Made by a program: the position numbers and the translations under genes
Shown: in pieces, positions 43,426 to 55,556 of the stretch
How positions within the stretch are numbered: the first letter of the stretch is position 1
How the letters are laid out: each line of letters starts with the position of its first letter
Origin: Lolium rigidum
Lineage: Eukaryota > Streptophyta > Magnoliopsida > Poales > Poaceae
NCBI RefSeq assembly: GCF_022539505.1
Contig: NC_061514.1
Location: 249,476,124 to 249,540,123 of the forward strand
Direction of reading: 5' to 3'
Length of the DNA stretch: 64,000 nucleotides
Notes under the pieces: generated by a model
The model's database searches: none
Told to the model about the DNA's origin: nothing
Seen by the model: only the letters and a program-made list of their open reading frames with translations

Positions 43426-46400
43426 TCATATCAAGTCATCTATATTTATTCTTTCGTCTTCCGCAGAAGCACCCATGGTATCAGCATAATGGTATCCCGT
43501 GAAGAAATCTGCATCCATCCGAAGAAGATCCTCAATCATTTTCTCAGCTACGGGCGTTACCGCGTCATTTATCTTGTCGACGTTCCTTCTCCTTTTTCTC
43601 AGTCTGGCGTGGGAGAGATCAACAACATTGGACACATCCAACTTCGGGTAGCAGATTTGCAACATGATCAAGGAAAATCTGGCACCAGCCATTAATTGGG
43701 CCTTCACAAATCCATGGATTCGACGAACACTCTTGAATTTTTCCATCAAGTCAGGAAGATTTTTAGGCTGAACATTCCGAGGAAACATGGCATTGTAAAC
43801 CATGGACAGCGTCTTCGTGCAGAAATCAAGATACTCCCAAACCTAAGCCGCGCGGTCTTGAAGTCGTACTATTCGTCGGGTACTGTCTTGGCCAGACCAG
43901 AAGCTAGCATTGTTTTGCAGAGAGGGTTCAATAAGAACTTCGGATCTTGCATCAACGCGTTGGTCTTAGGCAGCAGCGTCCAAAAAAGAGCCTATACCAC
44001 ATCAAAAGGAGCAATGAGGTATGAAAAAAGGCGCATATGGATAGTAAAAGGAGTAATGAAGCACAACATACCCGCCATATCTAGACTTGCGTTAGTCATC
44101 AGCTCAAGCATGTAATTTTCTCGGGCGGCAGCTTGCGAAGCTTCACCAGTTGCAGTTTCTTTTAGTTCTAGAGCTTGGCGAGCTTGGCGAGCTTGGCGAA
44201 GAGCGATTTCTTCGCGTTCGGAGGATTTGCGGGATTGGTCCATGAGAGTGATGGCTTGTTTCTTCATGGCTTGAAGTTGTTGTCGAAGTTCAGCCAATTC
44301 TTGTTGAACTGAGTCAGCGCACGAAGAATCGTCCAGTAGAACGTCGCCAGGAATTCGTTGGGAGCGAGACGCAGCAGGAGAACCATAGGATGGTCCACCA
44401 GCCTCAGAGTAGTTATCGAATACGAACTGGAAGAAGAAAATATCGACATCAATCATTCAGCACGAATTACCCTTTTTTCATTAATAGTTGAGACATTTAC
44501 ATCATTTGAGTCCATTGCAAAAGCTGGCTTCTACGGTAGTCGCCAACTCATAAGGATAGTGACAACTACAAAAGAGAGAAGAAAATACAAGGAGGTAGGT
44601 TGGTCTACTTGACCTCCGGTTTGGCAGTGCTAGCAGATGTAGAAGGTTTGTACCCCAGGAAGGCAAGGATTTTCTTCGAGTGAGGCTTTGCAGCCTTCAC
44701 CAAAGTCTTCCATCTCTCCTTGTTCATTCCCTTGGGGTCGCCAGCCTTTGCCCAGTCGACATCTTGGTGGCTGTCGGCAACCAGAGCAATGGTTCCTTCA
44801 ACTCCAACCTTCAAGTTCTCTTGTCGATAAGCTAACGCAAGGTCTTCTTCAGGAAGGAAGCGCCTGGCAAGCTCGGAGAAAGTTTGCGGCTGTTTCTGCT
44901 TGGGGAAGAAATGGGGGAAAAAGGCGCGTGAGCGCAGCCCGCGCATCAGAAATATTGGTGCGTGCCAGAACCGTGTAGTTCGAGGATTGAGAGGGTGTCG
45001 AGAAGATGATCCTCCTCGGCCTCGTGCAAGGTGAAATCTTCACCCATTTTTCATGCTGGAGCAAAATTCAAGTTCATCAAAATACGTGGAGAACCAATTT
45101 CAGAAGTTTGGAAGATGAGGGTGAAAACTTACTAACAAACCGTCGGTTCTGAGTCTCCAAACGAGCTATGATGGCGTTTTCGCGCGCTATCTGTTGAGAG
45201 ACCTTGTCACTTAGAGCTTCTTCTGCCTTGTGAAGCCTTTGTCGAAGGTCTTCAACAGTAGCGGCTTCTCGTTCAGCCTTCTCGCGAGCTTTCTCACTTC
45301 GCTCAAGCTTAGCGGCAAGCTCTTCAGCATGTTTTTCGGCTCGCTCGAGGTCCTCTGAAGAGGATCCAAAGGAAGAAATCAGTTCAGATACAAAATAACT
45401 TTGCCGAGGAAAAAGTGGAGCACGCAGAGTAAAAAAGATATTACCCCTCAGATCTTCAGCGGAGTCGCGAAACCCAATAAATTGGGTACCAATTGTGATG
45501 AGGTGTTTCATCAAAGGCTGTACACAGTGTCGGGTAAAAGTTTAGAAGAAGAAAAACTCGGCAGATGATCATAAAAGAAACTGGCAAAGCAAAATAGTAA
45601 ATCGACACTAACATGAAAACTTACATCCTCCAAAATGGAAGTCGATGGACCTCCCGCAACAATCGCATGATCATCGCCAGCCCCGATCCTTGCTCTTTTT
45701 GGTGAAGGAGCCCGGGGGCTGGCTGTTGGAGGCGAGTTTTCCATGTCCCGTTGAGGGGGAGGCGATGATTCCTCGGCAGCACGTCGATCTTCAGAGAGAA
45801 CCAAGGTTTGGGAGGTACTCGTAAGAGCCGCACCAGGAACCTCGGTTTCTTCTTTTTCTTCATCGCCGCTATCAACATAGAAAAAATGAGGGTAAATAAA
45901 CAAAAAAAAAAGAGAGAAGTAGAACAAGTAATGATGATGAAGAAACTTACGAGCTAACAGAGCATGCTTCGTCATAAGGATTGAAGGCACCCTCTTCCTC
46001 GGGTGATGTTTCTTCGACAGCAGGGTCCGTAGGCTTCGAGGTGCCATAATCCTCGACTTCATTCCTTTTCCTCTTGCTCCTTGGAGAAACAGCGGAAGGA
46101 GGAGAGTGGCCTGATTCAGAAGGCTCCGATTCAGATTTTTCGGAGGAAGTCGCAGATTTGTGAGATCCTGCGACTTCACTGTCAGGACGAGAGGGATCTT
46201 GCGAGTCGTCATTGACAACAGCTTGCTCATCCACTTCTCCACCTTCGGGAAGAGGGGGAAGGCAAGATAGAATTTGGTGGTTCTGCAACAAGAAAAAGCA
46301 AGGTTAGGGTCAAGATAAAACATAAGATAGGTGAGAAAGTAGTCGACAAATAAAAGTACAACTCGAAAGACAAAGTTACTTACTTCGGTAAGGGCGTGGC

Positions 46401-46656
46401 TGCCGCTATATGGCTCCACGCGACAAGAAGATGGAACATCATTCTTCTTGCTCAATGAGGAGAATTGTTGAATCAGCTTCTCCAAGTCCTTCACAGAAAG
46501 ATCCTTGGAGACGCGGTCAACATCTTCCTCGCCAGCGTACATCCAAACTGGGTTTTTGCGAGCCTGCAGTGGCTGCAGCCTGATCCTAAGGAAGTAAGAA
46601 GTAATTTGGACACCCAACAGTTCTTGACCGCGGGTGTTCTGCAGCTCATGGATGCG
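43426..46656 (-). pseudogene. Z antisense gene, 3' part
   Basis: This continues (minus strand) the gene begun at 54122, after the B insertion. The first exon shows PLQARKNPVWMYAGEEDVDR and VSKDLSVKDLEKLIQQFSSL (46617-46400), ending at a GTAAGT donor. Later exons are Glu/Ser/Pro-rich (about 46290-45620, with KRKRNEVEDY). Coiled-coil exons follow (EDLERAEKHAEELAAKLERS at 45360; SVQQELAELRQQLQAMKKQA at 44300; 44946-44605). The end is a basic helical segment (PKNLPDLMEKFKSVRRIHGF, about 43770) that stops at 43426. Several donor and acceptor sites are canonical. It resembles the X and Y antisense genes in layout but not closely in sequence. Confidence 0.65.
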
Positions 46657-48122
46657 TGATGTCTACGCACGCTTCTATTCCTGTAGACATTGTTGGGCCT
46701 CCAAGAGCAGAGGTTTGTAGAACAGCAGCAAGTTTCCCTTAAGTGAATCACCCAAGATTTATCGAACTCAGGGAGGTAGAGGACAAAGATATCCCTCTCA
46801 AGCAACCCTGCAATCACGATACAAGAAGTCTCTTGTGTCCCCAACACACCTAATACACTTGTCAGATGTATAGGTGCACTAGTTCGGCGAAGAGATAGTG
46901 AAATACATGTGGTATAGATGGTGGTAATATTGCAGGAAGTAAAGATGCAGTAAAACAGTAAACAAACGGTGCCAGAAAATAGCTTGCTGGCGTGGGAGGC
47001 AATTCTCTGTGGTGTAACCTTTCTATTCGGAAACAAGGCCTAGGGATCATACTTTCACTAGTGGACACTCTCAACATTACAATCATAAAGGAATATAAAT
47101 AAGCACTTCACTATGCTATTCTGAATTACTCTTTGGCAAGATAACGAACACTAATTCATCATGTAGGCAAACCTAAAAGATGTATTCCCAAGTACTAATA
47201 AACACCCACGCTGTCACTGTGAGCATTCATAGGAGGTACTAACACACCACAATTTCATAGAGACATCCAACTCAAATCATAACTCAGTGAATAAGTATTC
47301 TGTGAAATATAGCCTAAGAGACCCACACGGTGCACACACTCGTCACCTTTACACACGTGGGACAAGGAGTCTCCGGAGATCACATAAGTAAAATCCACTT
47401 GAATAGCATAATGACATCTAGATTACAAAGCTCATCATATGGATCTCAATCATGTAAGGCGGCTCATGAGATCATTGTATTGAAGTACATGGGAGAGAGA
47501 TTAACCACATAGCTACCGGTACAGCCCTTAGCCTCGAGGGAGAACTACTCCCTCCTCATCATAGGAGACATCAGCGTTGATGAAGATGGCGGTGGTGTCG
47601 ATGGAGATGCCTTCGGGGGCAATTCCCCGTCCCGGCGGCGTGCCGGAACAGAGACTTCTGTCCCCCGAATCTTGGCTTCGCGATGGCGGCGGCTATGGAA
47701 CTTTTCTCGTACCGTGGCTTATTCGTCTCAAAGATTTAGGTCACGAGGCATCTTATAGGCGAAGAGTCGGAGTCGGAAGGGTTCTGGGGGGCCCACACAG
47801 TAGGGGGCGCGCCCCCTCTGGCCGCGCCGCCATGGCGTGTGGGGGCCCTGGGCCTCCCCTCTGGTCCCTCTTCGGTGTTCTGGAAGCTTCGTGGAAATAT
47901 AAGATCGTGGGCCTTGATTTCGTCCAATTCCGAGAATATTTCCTGTGTAAGATTTCTGAAACCAAAAACAGCAGAAAACAGGAACTGGCACTTCGGCATC
48001 TCGTTAATAGGTTAGTTCCGGAAAACGCATAAAATCATCATAAAGTGTGAACAAAACATGTAGGTATTGTCATAAAACTAGCATGGAACATAAGAAATTA
48101 TAGATACGTTCGAGACGTATCA
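46657..48122 (-). repeat. 3' LTR of element B
   Basis: On the plus strand it starts TGATGTCTACGCACGC and ends TTCGAGACGTATCA. Confidence 0.93.
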
Positions 48123-48140
48123 ATGCATCCCCAAGCTTAG
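48123..48140 (-). other. 3' polypurine tract of element B
   Basis: CTAAGCTTGGGGATGCAT on the minus strand borders the 3' LTR. The core GCATCCCCAAGCTTAG (plus strand) recurs perfectly at 50361-50376 and with one change at 50420-50434. Confidence 0.6.
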
Positions 48141-51069
48141 TTAACTCATATAGCAAAGACTTTTCATATAGCAAAGACAATGAATAAACAACTGAATCAT
48201 AAAGCAAAGACTTTTCATGAATAATACAAGACAAGCATCAATAAGACTTGCATAAGAGTTAACTCATAAAGCAATAAATTCAAAGTAAAGGCATTGAAGC
48301 AACACAAAGGAAGATATAAGTTTCAGCAGTTGCTTTCAACTTTCAACATGTATATCTCATGGATAATTGTCAACACAAAGTAATATGATGAGTGCAAATA
48401 AGCAAGTATGTAAGAATCAATGCACAGTTAACACAAGTGTTTGCTTCTAAGATAGAAAGAAGTAGGTAAACTGACTCAACATAAAAGTAGAAGAATGGGC
48501 CCTTCGCAGAGGGAAGCATGGATTACTATTTTTGTGCTAGAGCTTTTATTTTGAAAAGAAGAAACAATTTTGTCAACGGTAGTAATAAATCATATGTGTT
48601 ATGTATAAGACATCCTATAAGTTGCAAGCCTCATGCATAGATTACCAATAGTGCTCGCACCTTGTCCTAATTAGCTTGGATTTACATGGATTATCATTGC
48701 ATAACATATGTTTTAACCAAGTGTCACAAAGGGGTACCTCTATGTTGCCTGTACAAAGGTCTAAGGAGAAAGCTCGCATTGGATTTCTCGCTTTTGATTA
48801 TTCTCAACTTAGACATCCATACCGGGACAACATAGACAACAGATAATGGACTCCTCTTTAATGCATAAGCATTCAACAACAGATAAAATTCTCATAGGAG
48901 ATTGAGGATTAATTGTCCAAACTGAAACTTCCACCATGGATCATGGCTTTAGTTAGCGGCCCAATGTTCTTTTTTTTAGGGGCATGACCGTAGGGGAATC
49001 CCCTACGGTATAATTTTTTATATATAGTAAGGGAGCAGGTCCCAAGTACAAAGAATTACAAAAGATCTAAGGGGGGTAGAAGTGCGTGAGGAAGGACAAA
49101 TACATTTTCAAAGGAGGGAAAAATTAGACTGAATCCAACTAAGCAGACGTTGCACCATATCTGGTTTCACTCTATATTGATGAAGCAGAAGATCATTCTG
49201 GAATAACACCTTCCATCTACTCAAAGATGGCCTTTCATTCTTAAAAATGAGATCATTCCTTGCCTTCCATATATTCCACGCAACACACGCCGTAATTTCC
49301 ATAAAACATGGGCCTGCAAAAGCGTTTCTAGCCAAGATAAAACGGTGAGAAATTTCCTGTGTGCAGTCCCAACTGATGCCAACGCAGTTCCAACAAGAGG
49401 CAGCAAAGGAGCACTAAAACCATTTGATCATGAAAATCGCCCTAACTTCAGACAAGACGAACATGCAAAGCAACTCACATAATATTCAACAAAGGTGAAA
49501 TAGTTGATGGCGTCCCCAGGAACATGGTTATCGCTCAACAAGCAACTTATTAAGAAATAAGATACATAGCTACATATTCTTCACCACAATAGTTTTTAAG
49601 GCTATTTTCCCATGAGCTATATATTGCAAAGACAAGGAATGAAATTTTAAAGGTAGCACTCAAGTAATTTACTTTGGAATGGCAGAGAAATACCATGTAG
49701 TAGGTAGGTATGGTGGACACAAATGGCATAGTTTTTGGCTCAAGGATTTGGATGCACGAGAAGAATTCCCCTCAATACAAGGCTGGGCTAGCAAGGTTGT
49801 TTGAAGCAAACTCAAGTATAAAACGATGCAGCAAAACTCACATATGAACATATTGCAAGCATTATAAGACTTTACATTGTCTCCTTGTTGTTCAAACACT
49901 TTAACGAGAAAATATCTAGACTCTAGAGAAACTAATCATGCAAACCAAATGTCAACAAGCTCTACAATATTTCTTCATTAATAGGTGCAAAGCACATGAT
50001 GCAAGAGCTTAAACATGATCTATGTGAGCACAACAATTGCCAAGTATCAAATTATTCAAGACATTATACCAATTACCACATGAAGCATTTTCTGTTTCCA
50101 ACCAAATAGCAATGAACGAAGCAGTTTCAACCTTCGCCATGAACATTAAAAGTGAAGCTAAGAACACCAGTGTTCATATGAACGAGCGGAGCGTGTCTCT
50201 CTCCCACACAAGCATGAATTTATTCAGAGAATGAAAATAACAAAACGAAAATAAAAGCACACAGACGCTCCAAGTAAAGCACATAAGATGTGACGGAATA
50301 AAAATATAGTTTCACTAGAGGTGACCTGATAAGTTGTCGATGAAGAAGGGGATGCCTTGGGCATCCCCAAGCTTAGATGTTTGAGTCTTCTTGAAATATG
50401 CAGGGATGAACCCCGGGGGCATCCCGAAGCTTAGACTTTTCACTCTTCTTGATCATATTGTATCATCCTCCTCTCTTGACCCTTGAAAACTTCCTCCACA
50501 CCAAACTCAAAACAAACTCATTAGAGGGTTAGTGCATAATCAAAAATTCACATATTCAGAGGTGAAATAATCATTCTTAACACTTCTGGACATTGCACAA
50601 AGCTACTGAAAGTTAATAGAACAAAGAAATCCATCCAACATAGCAAAAGAGGCAATGCGAAATGAAAGGCAGAATCTGTCAAAACAGAACAGTCCGTAAA
50701 GACGAATTTTTCAGAGGCACTTAACTTGCTCAGATGAAAAAGCTCAAATTTAATGAAAGTTGCGTACATATCTGAGGATCACGCACGTAAATTGGCAGAT
50801 TTTTCTGAGTTACCTACAGAGAGGCCTATTGAAATTCGTGACAGCAAGAAATCTGTTTCTGCGCAGTAATCCAAATCTAGTATTGACTTTACTATCAAAG
50901 ACTTTACTTGGCACAACAAGTGCAATAAAATAAAGATAAGGAGAGGTTGCTACAGTAGTAACAACTTCCAAGACTCAAATATAAAACAAAATTGCTGTAG
51001 TAAAATAAAAACATGGGTTATCTCCCAAGAAGTGCTTTCTTTATAGCCATTAAGATGGGCTCAGCAGTT
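48141..51069 (-). other. Element B interior, non-coding
   Basis: This is AT-rich sequence without a supported gene. It is closely similar to W (62209-64000): matching blocks include the GCACCTTGTCCTAATTAGCT block (48657/62838), CCATACCGGGACAACATAG (48819/62995) and GGATTTGGATGCACGAGAAG (49744/63500). A LINE fragment (48967-49412) and internal polypurine-tract copies (50361 and 50420) lie within it. Confidence 0.75.
48967..49412 (-). mobile_element. 5'-truncated LINE fragment inside element B
   Basis: A T-run at 48968-48976 marks the poly(A) end of a minus-strand insertion. The frame at 49335-49108 (75 aa) shows the LINE RT C terminus (CVAWNIWKARNDLIFKNERP). W lacks this stretch: its sequence runs from CCAATGTTCTTCTC straight to AAACCATTTGATTG (63140-63182), so W shows the empty site. 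The insertion replaced about 20 bp of the site, and no clean target duplication is seen. Confidence 0.8.
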
Positions 51070-51806
51070 TTAATGATGCACGCCCAAGAAATAAGAGTTG
51101 AAGCAAAAGAGAGCATGAAGAAGAAAATTCAAAACAAATTTAATCCTAACCCACTTCCTATGAAAAGGAATCTTGTAAATAAACAAGTCATGTAGGCATA
51201 ATGCAACAAGCATAGGAAAACTAGACAAGCGCAACTTCAAGATTTTCAGCATATAGAGAGGTGTTTTAGTACCATGAAAATTTCTACAACCATATTTTTC
51301 TCTCTCATAATGATTTTCAGTAGCATCATGAACAAACTCAACAATATAACTATCAAATGAAACATTCTTATCATGAGTCTCATGCATAAAATTATTACTA
51401 CTCCCAACATAAGCATAGTCATTCTTATTAATTGTAGTGGGAGAAAATTCAACAAAGTAGCTATCATCAAATATAGGAGGCATATTGTAATCATAATTAA
51501 ATTTATCCTCCATAGTAGGCGGTACCAGAAGACCACTATCATTATAATCATCATAAATAGGAGGCAAAGTATCATCAAAGAAAATTTTCTCCTCAATGCT
51601 TGGGGACTAAAAATATCATGCTCATCAAAACCAGCTTTCCCAAGCTTAGAAATTTCTATATCATTATCAACAATGGTGTTCAAAGCGTTCATACTAATAT
51701 TACTACTAGCATGCAAATAAGGTTTCATAGGTTTTTTAATTTTCGCATCAAACAATCCATGTCTTAACTCAGGAAATAGTTTAAAAAGCTCACAGTTGTT
51801 TTCCAT
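51070..51806 (-). pseudogene. Small frameshifted ORF next to the primer site of element B
   Basis: It starts MENNCELFKLFPELRHGLFD at 51806. It continues as an acidic, Tyr/Asp-rich sequence (LPPIYDDYNDSGLLVPPTME) after a one-base frame change near 51590, and a hydrophobic stretch follows near 51170-51100. It lies where gag would begin, but no gag core or zinc knuckle is visible. Hypothetical proteins of this type are common in Triticeae genomes as I recall. Function unknown. Confidence 0.5.
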
Positions 51807-51952
51807 TATGCCTTACTAGTGAAAAATAAAAACAAGAAACAAAAAGATGCAATTGCAGGATCTAAAGGAAATAGCTTCGAGCACTCACACACCGGCAACA
51901 GTGCTAGGAAATAGCTTAGTAGTCGGAGGATGTGAATACCTTTTACCTTACC

Positions 51953-51970
51953 TCCCCGGCAACGGTGCCA
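51953..51970 (-). other. Primer binding site of element B
   Basis: TGGCACCGTTGCCGGGGA on the minus strand. It differs by one base from the sequence complementary to the 3' end of plant tRNA-Asp (TGGCGCC...). It starts 10 nt inside the 5' LTR edge. Confidence 0.7.
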
Positions 51971-51980
51971 GAAAATAGCT

Positions 51981-53448
51981 TGATGTCTACGCACGCTTCT
52001 ATTCCTGTAGACAGTGTTGGGCCTCCAAGAGCAGAGGTTTGTAGAACAGCAGCAAGTTTCCCTTAAGTGAATCACCCAAGGTTTATCGAACTCGGGGAGG
52101 TAGAGGACAAAGATATCCCTCTCAAGCAACCCTGCAATCACGATACAAGAAGTCTCTTGTGTCCCCAACACACCTAATACACTTGTCAGATGTATAGGTG
52201 CACTAGTTCGGCGAAGAGATAGTGCAATACAGGTGGTATAGATGGTGGTAATATTGCAGGAAGTAAAGATGCGATGAAACAAGTAAACAAACGGTGCCAG
52301 AAAATAGCTTGCTGGCGTGGGAGGCAATTCTCTGTGGTGTAACCTTTCTATTCGGAAACAAGGCCTAGGGATCATACTTTCACTAGTGGACACTCTCAAC
52401 ATTGCAATCATAAAGGAATATAAATAAGCACTTCACTATGCTATTCTGAATTACTCTTTGGCAAGATAACGAACACTAATTCATCATGTAGGCAAACCTT
52501 AAAGATGTATTCCCAAGTACTAATAAACACCCACGCTGTCACTGTGAGCATTCATAGGAGGTACTAACACACCACAATTTCATAGAGACATCCAACTCAA
52601 ATCATAACTCAGTGAATAAGTATTCCGTGAAATATAGCCTAAGAGACCCACACGGTGCCCACACTCGTCACCTTTACACACGTGGGACAAGGAGTCTCCG
52701 GAGATCACATAAGTAAAATCCACTTGAATAGCATAATGACATCTAGATTACAAAGCTCATCATATGGATCTCAATCATGTAAGGCAGCTCATGAGATCAT
52801 TGTATTGAAGTACATGGGAGATAGATTAACCACATAGCTACCGGTACAGCCCTTAGCCTCGGGGGAGAACTACTCCCTCCTCATCATAGGAGACAACAAC
52901 GTTGATGAAGATGGTGGTGGTGTCGATGGAGATGCCTTCCGGGGGCAATTCCCCGTCCCGGCGGCATGCCGGAACAGAGACTTCTGTCCCCCGAATCTTG
53001 GCTTCGCGATGGCGGCGGCTGTGGAACTTTTCTCGTACCGTGGCTTATTCGTCTCGAAGATTTAGGTCACGAGGCATCTTATAGGCGAAGAGTCGGAGCC
53101 GGAAGGGTTCTGGGGGGCCCACACAGTAGGGGGGCGCCCCCCCTCTGGCCGCGCCGCCATGGCGTGTGGGGGCCCTGGGCTCCCCTCTGGTCCCTCTTCG
53201 GTGTTCTGGAAGCTTCGTGGAAATATAAGACCGTGGGCCTTGATTTCGTCCAATTCCGAGAATATTTCCTGTCTAAGATTTCTGAAACCAAAAACAGCAG
53301 AAAACAGGAACGGGCACTTCGGCATCTCGTTAATAGGTTAGTTCCGGAAAACGCATAAAATCATCATAAAGTGTGAACAAAACATGTAGGTATTGTCATA
53401 AAACTAGCATGGAACATAAGAAATTATAGATACGTTTGAGACGTATCA
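51981..53448 (-). repeat. 5' LTR of element B
   Basis: The second LTR copy of B, 1,468 bp, has the same termini as the copy at 46657-48122. Confidence 0.93.
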
Positions 53449-54122
53449 ATGCGCTTCATCAGAGCATCGGTAGTTGACTTTTCTTCGGCAGTAGCTTCAG
53501 CATCCCAGGATCGGCGCCTGAGGATTTTTGCGGTACCATCAAAAGGAGCAATGTTGTACTCTTGAGAGCTGTTGTACTCCTCCTGAACGTACAACCACCT
53601 CCTGCGCCACCCTTGGATGGAGTCGGGGAATTTGACGTCGAAGTAGTCAACGTCGGGGCAAACGCATATAACGATGACACCCACATTGTAGGCGACATTG
53701 CGGGAGCTGTTGCGGCGAAGATAGAAGATGCGCTTCCACCTGCCCCAATGAGGATGGGTCCCGAGGAAGCACTCACACAAGGCGATGAAAATCGAGATGT
53801 GGAGGATGGAGTTAGGGGTCAGCTGATGTAGCTGAATCCCATAGACAAAAACAAGTCCACGGAGGAACTCGTGGATGGGGGTGGACAGGCCGCGAATGAG
53901 GTGGCCGATGAACGTTACCTGGTATCCGATCCGCGGCGTCGGGAAACTCTCGTCGCCGGGGAAGATCAGCGCGTCCTACTTCTTCAGCAGCCCGAGCTTC
54001 TTGAGGGTGCTCTCCTCTTGGTTCGAGATCTTGGATCTCTCCCATCCTGAGATCTCAACCTCCTCTGCTGGTGTGTTGGTCCCTGGAGCGATGTGCTTGG
54101 TAAGCTTTGTGCGCGGTGGCAT
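53449..54122 (-). pseudogene. Z antisense gene, 5' part (Transposase_28-like domain)
   Basis: The gene starts MPPRTKLTKHIAPGTNTPAE at 54122. Codon 49 is a TAG (53978-53976). The conserved domain follows: TFIGHLIRGLSTPIHEFLRG, then YGIQLHQLTPNSILHISIFI and ALCECFLGTHPHWGRWKRIF. This is the same family as in X and Y (Transposase_28-like) and here is its best-preserved example. It continues WRRRWLYVQEEYN (about 53600) to DALMKRI, where B is inserted, and resumes at 46651 with HELQNTRGQ. The strand is opposite to Z's gag-pol. Confidence 0.8.
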
Positions 54123-54282
54123 TAAGGGAAGTGTTGGGGAGAATGGAGATGAGCGGAAGCGTGAGCAGCTTGGGGGACAGCAATGGCGATTTTGGAGAGA
54201 GAAGGGAAAGTTGAGCGGCGCAGCGTAGGGGAAGATTGAGGACGAAGGGGAAAATTTCTACCAAGCAATCGATCTGTCGCAC

Positions 54283-55556
54283 CGTTGGATAAGAAAGAAA
54301 TGAATCTGGCGCCCTACACGTGTCATCAGGGGTAAAATCGTATTTTCACTACGAAGTTACTGGACAGGTGCTATAGCGCGCGTGCCAGGAATTACGTAGG
54401 ACGTGTGTCCCCCACTTGCGCAACGTGTCAACGATGAAGAGTTTTGGACCCATAGATCAGCGAAGTGACAGGACTCGCGCCTTTCCAATGTGAAGGTCGT
54501 GGCAATCGTTAGCATTGACGTCGTCATGAGAAAATGGCGACTGGTTTTCTTTCAAAATAGCGACAGGAAAAATGTCGATGATCCAAATAAAAGAAATTCG
54601 GGAGCCTTTGATCAATTACAAGTATTTGTCCAAATGCTCGGGGGCTAATTTTATCAGAAGTTTTATTTTTTCTTTTGATAAGAGGATAATGTGAAAACCA
54701 AGTATATGGAGTTGATTCAAGAAGACAAAAAGTTGAGCGTACAACCAAGTATGAATACTCGACTGTAGACTCGGGGGCTACTCCCATCGGGAGTGCTGGT
54801 CGCGCACCCGATAAAAATGAAAAATATGAGAAGCTGACAATATAGCGACAAGATAGCAAAAATGTGAGCCTACAACCAAGTACAAGCACTTGGTTGTAGC
54901 CTCGGGGGCTAATCCCATCGGGAACGCTGGTCGCGTACCCTATGAAATATAAGGAGTCACATTGAGCATATTCGAGTTAAAACATAACTCTTCATATACT
55001 CCCATCGGGAGGCCAAGATAGCAAGTCATCATATGACTCGAGTAAATATGCCATTTCAGCAGCCGAAAAAGGCACTCGACAATATATTCTCAGAGCGCGT
55101 CCGTCGCGAATAAATCTCTGAATGCCGTAATACTTTACGAAGGTAAGACCCCGTGATCCGTCCTGCGTGGCGTGGTATCGCACATGAATGCGCTATGCTA
55201 CTTTTTTCCGTATCAACAGATGCGAAGAAAAATCCTAACGGACGCGTTAGGTACCCGATAAAATATGACTGGAGTTCGGCATATGGTAAGACCTTAAGCA
55301 GCCGCATGTCGAATTACGCCAGTGTACCGGGGTCGAGTCCAGGGACTTGACCTTGAAGTAGGTTTTTGCGGGATTGCCACAAGTGCAGTTAACTGGTAAC
55401 TGATCCGTCAGATGAACCAGCCCCATTTACCATTATCCCTGCGCAATATGTGATTGTTTTATGAAAATTATTTAGTGACTCGAAGAAATTATGTGTTAAT
55501 TGTAATGATGGAGATTTTACTCGATTCTACGATTCAAGAAAAATCTCGGGGGCTAC
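54283..55556 (+). other. Z 3' untranslated region with repeated polypurine-like sites
   Basis: No gene. CTCGGGGGCTA occurs at 54637, 54770 and 54900 and finally as the true tract at 55545-55556. Two of the copies (54769 and 54899) sit in longer imperfect direct repeats that continue CCCATCGGGA and GCTGGTCGCG. The region 54361-54540 holds mixed unique sequence. Confidence 0.65.

Larger units (their letters stand above)
46657..53448 (-). mobile_element. Element B: LTR retrotransposon without pol
   Basis: The LTRs are 1,466 bp (46657-48122) and 1,468 bp (51981-53448) and the target duplication is ATGCG (46652-46656 and 53449-53453). Orientation is minus: primer site at 51970-51953, polypurine tract at 48140-48125. 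The 3.9-kb interior has no pol; its only gene-like stretch is at 51806-51070. The LTRs differ at about 28 sites by eye (2%). B splits the Z antisense gene. Its interior and LTR ends are related to W, so the two belong to one family. Confidence 0.93.

Noticed and set aside
43153..43700. Small plus-strand frames after Z integrase
   Set aside because: Short, without domains, and overlapping the 3' end of the Z antisense gene.
47577..48032. Frames of about 150 codons within the B LTRs (also 52966-53358 and 1531-1884)
   Set aside because: They recur only because the LTR is repeated; indels between copies break the frame.
50037..51195. Small plus-strand ORFs in element B
   Set aside because: AT-rich, without domain or codon signature, inside a non-coding element interior.
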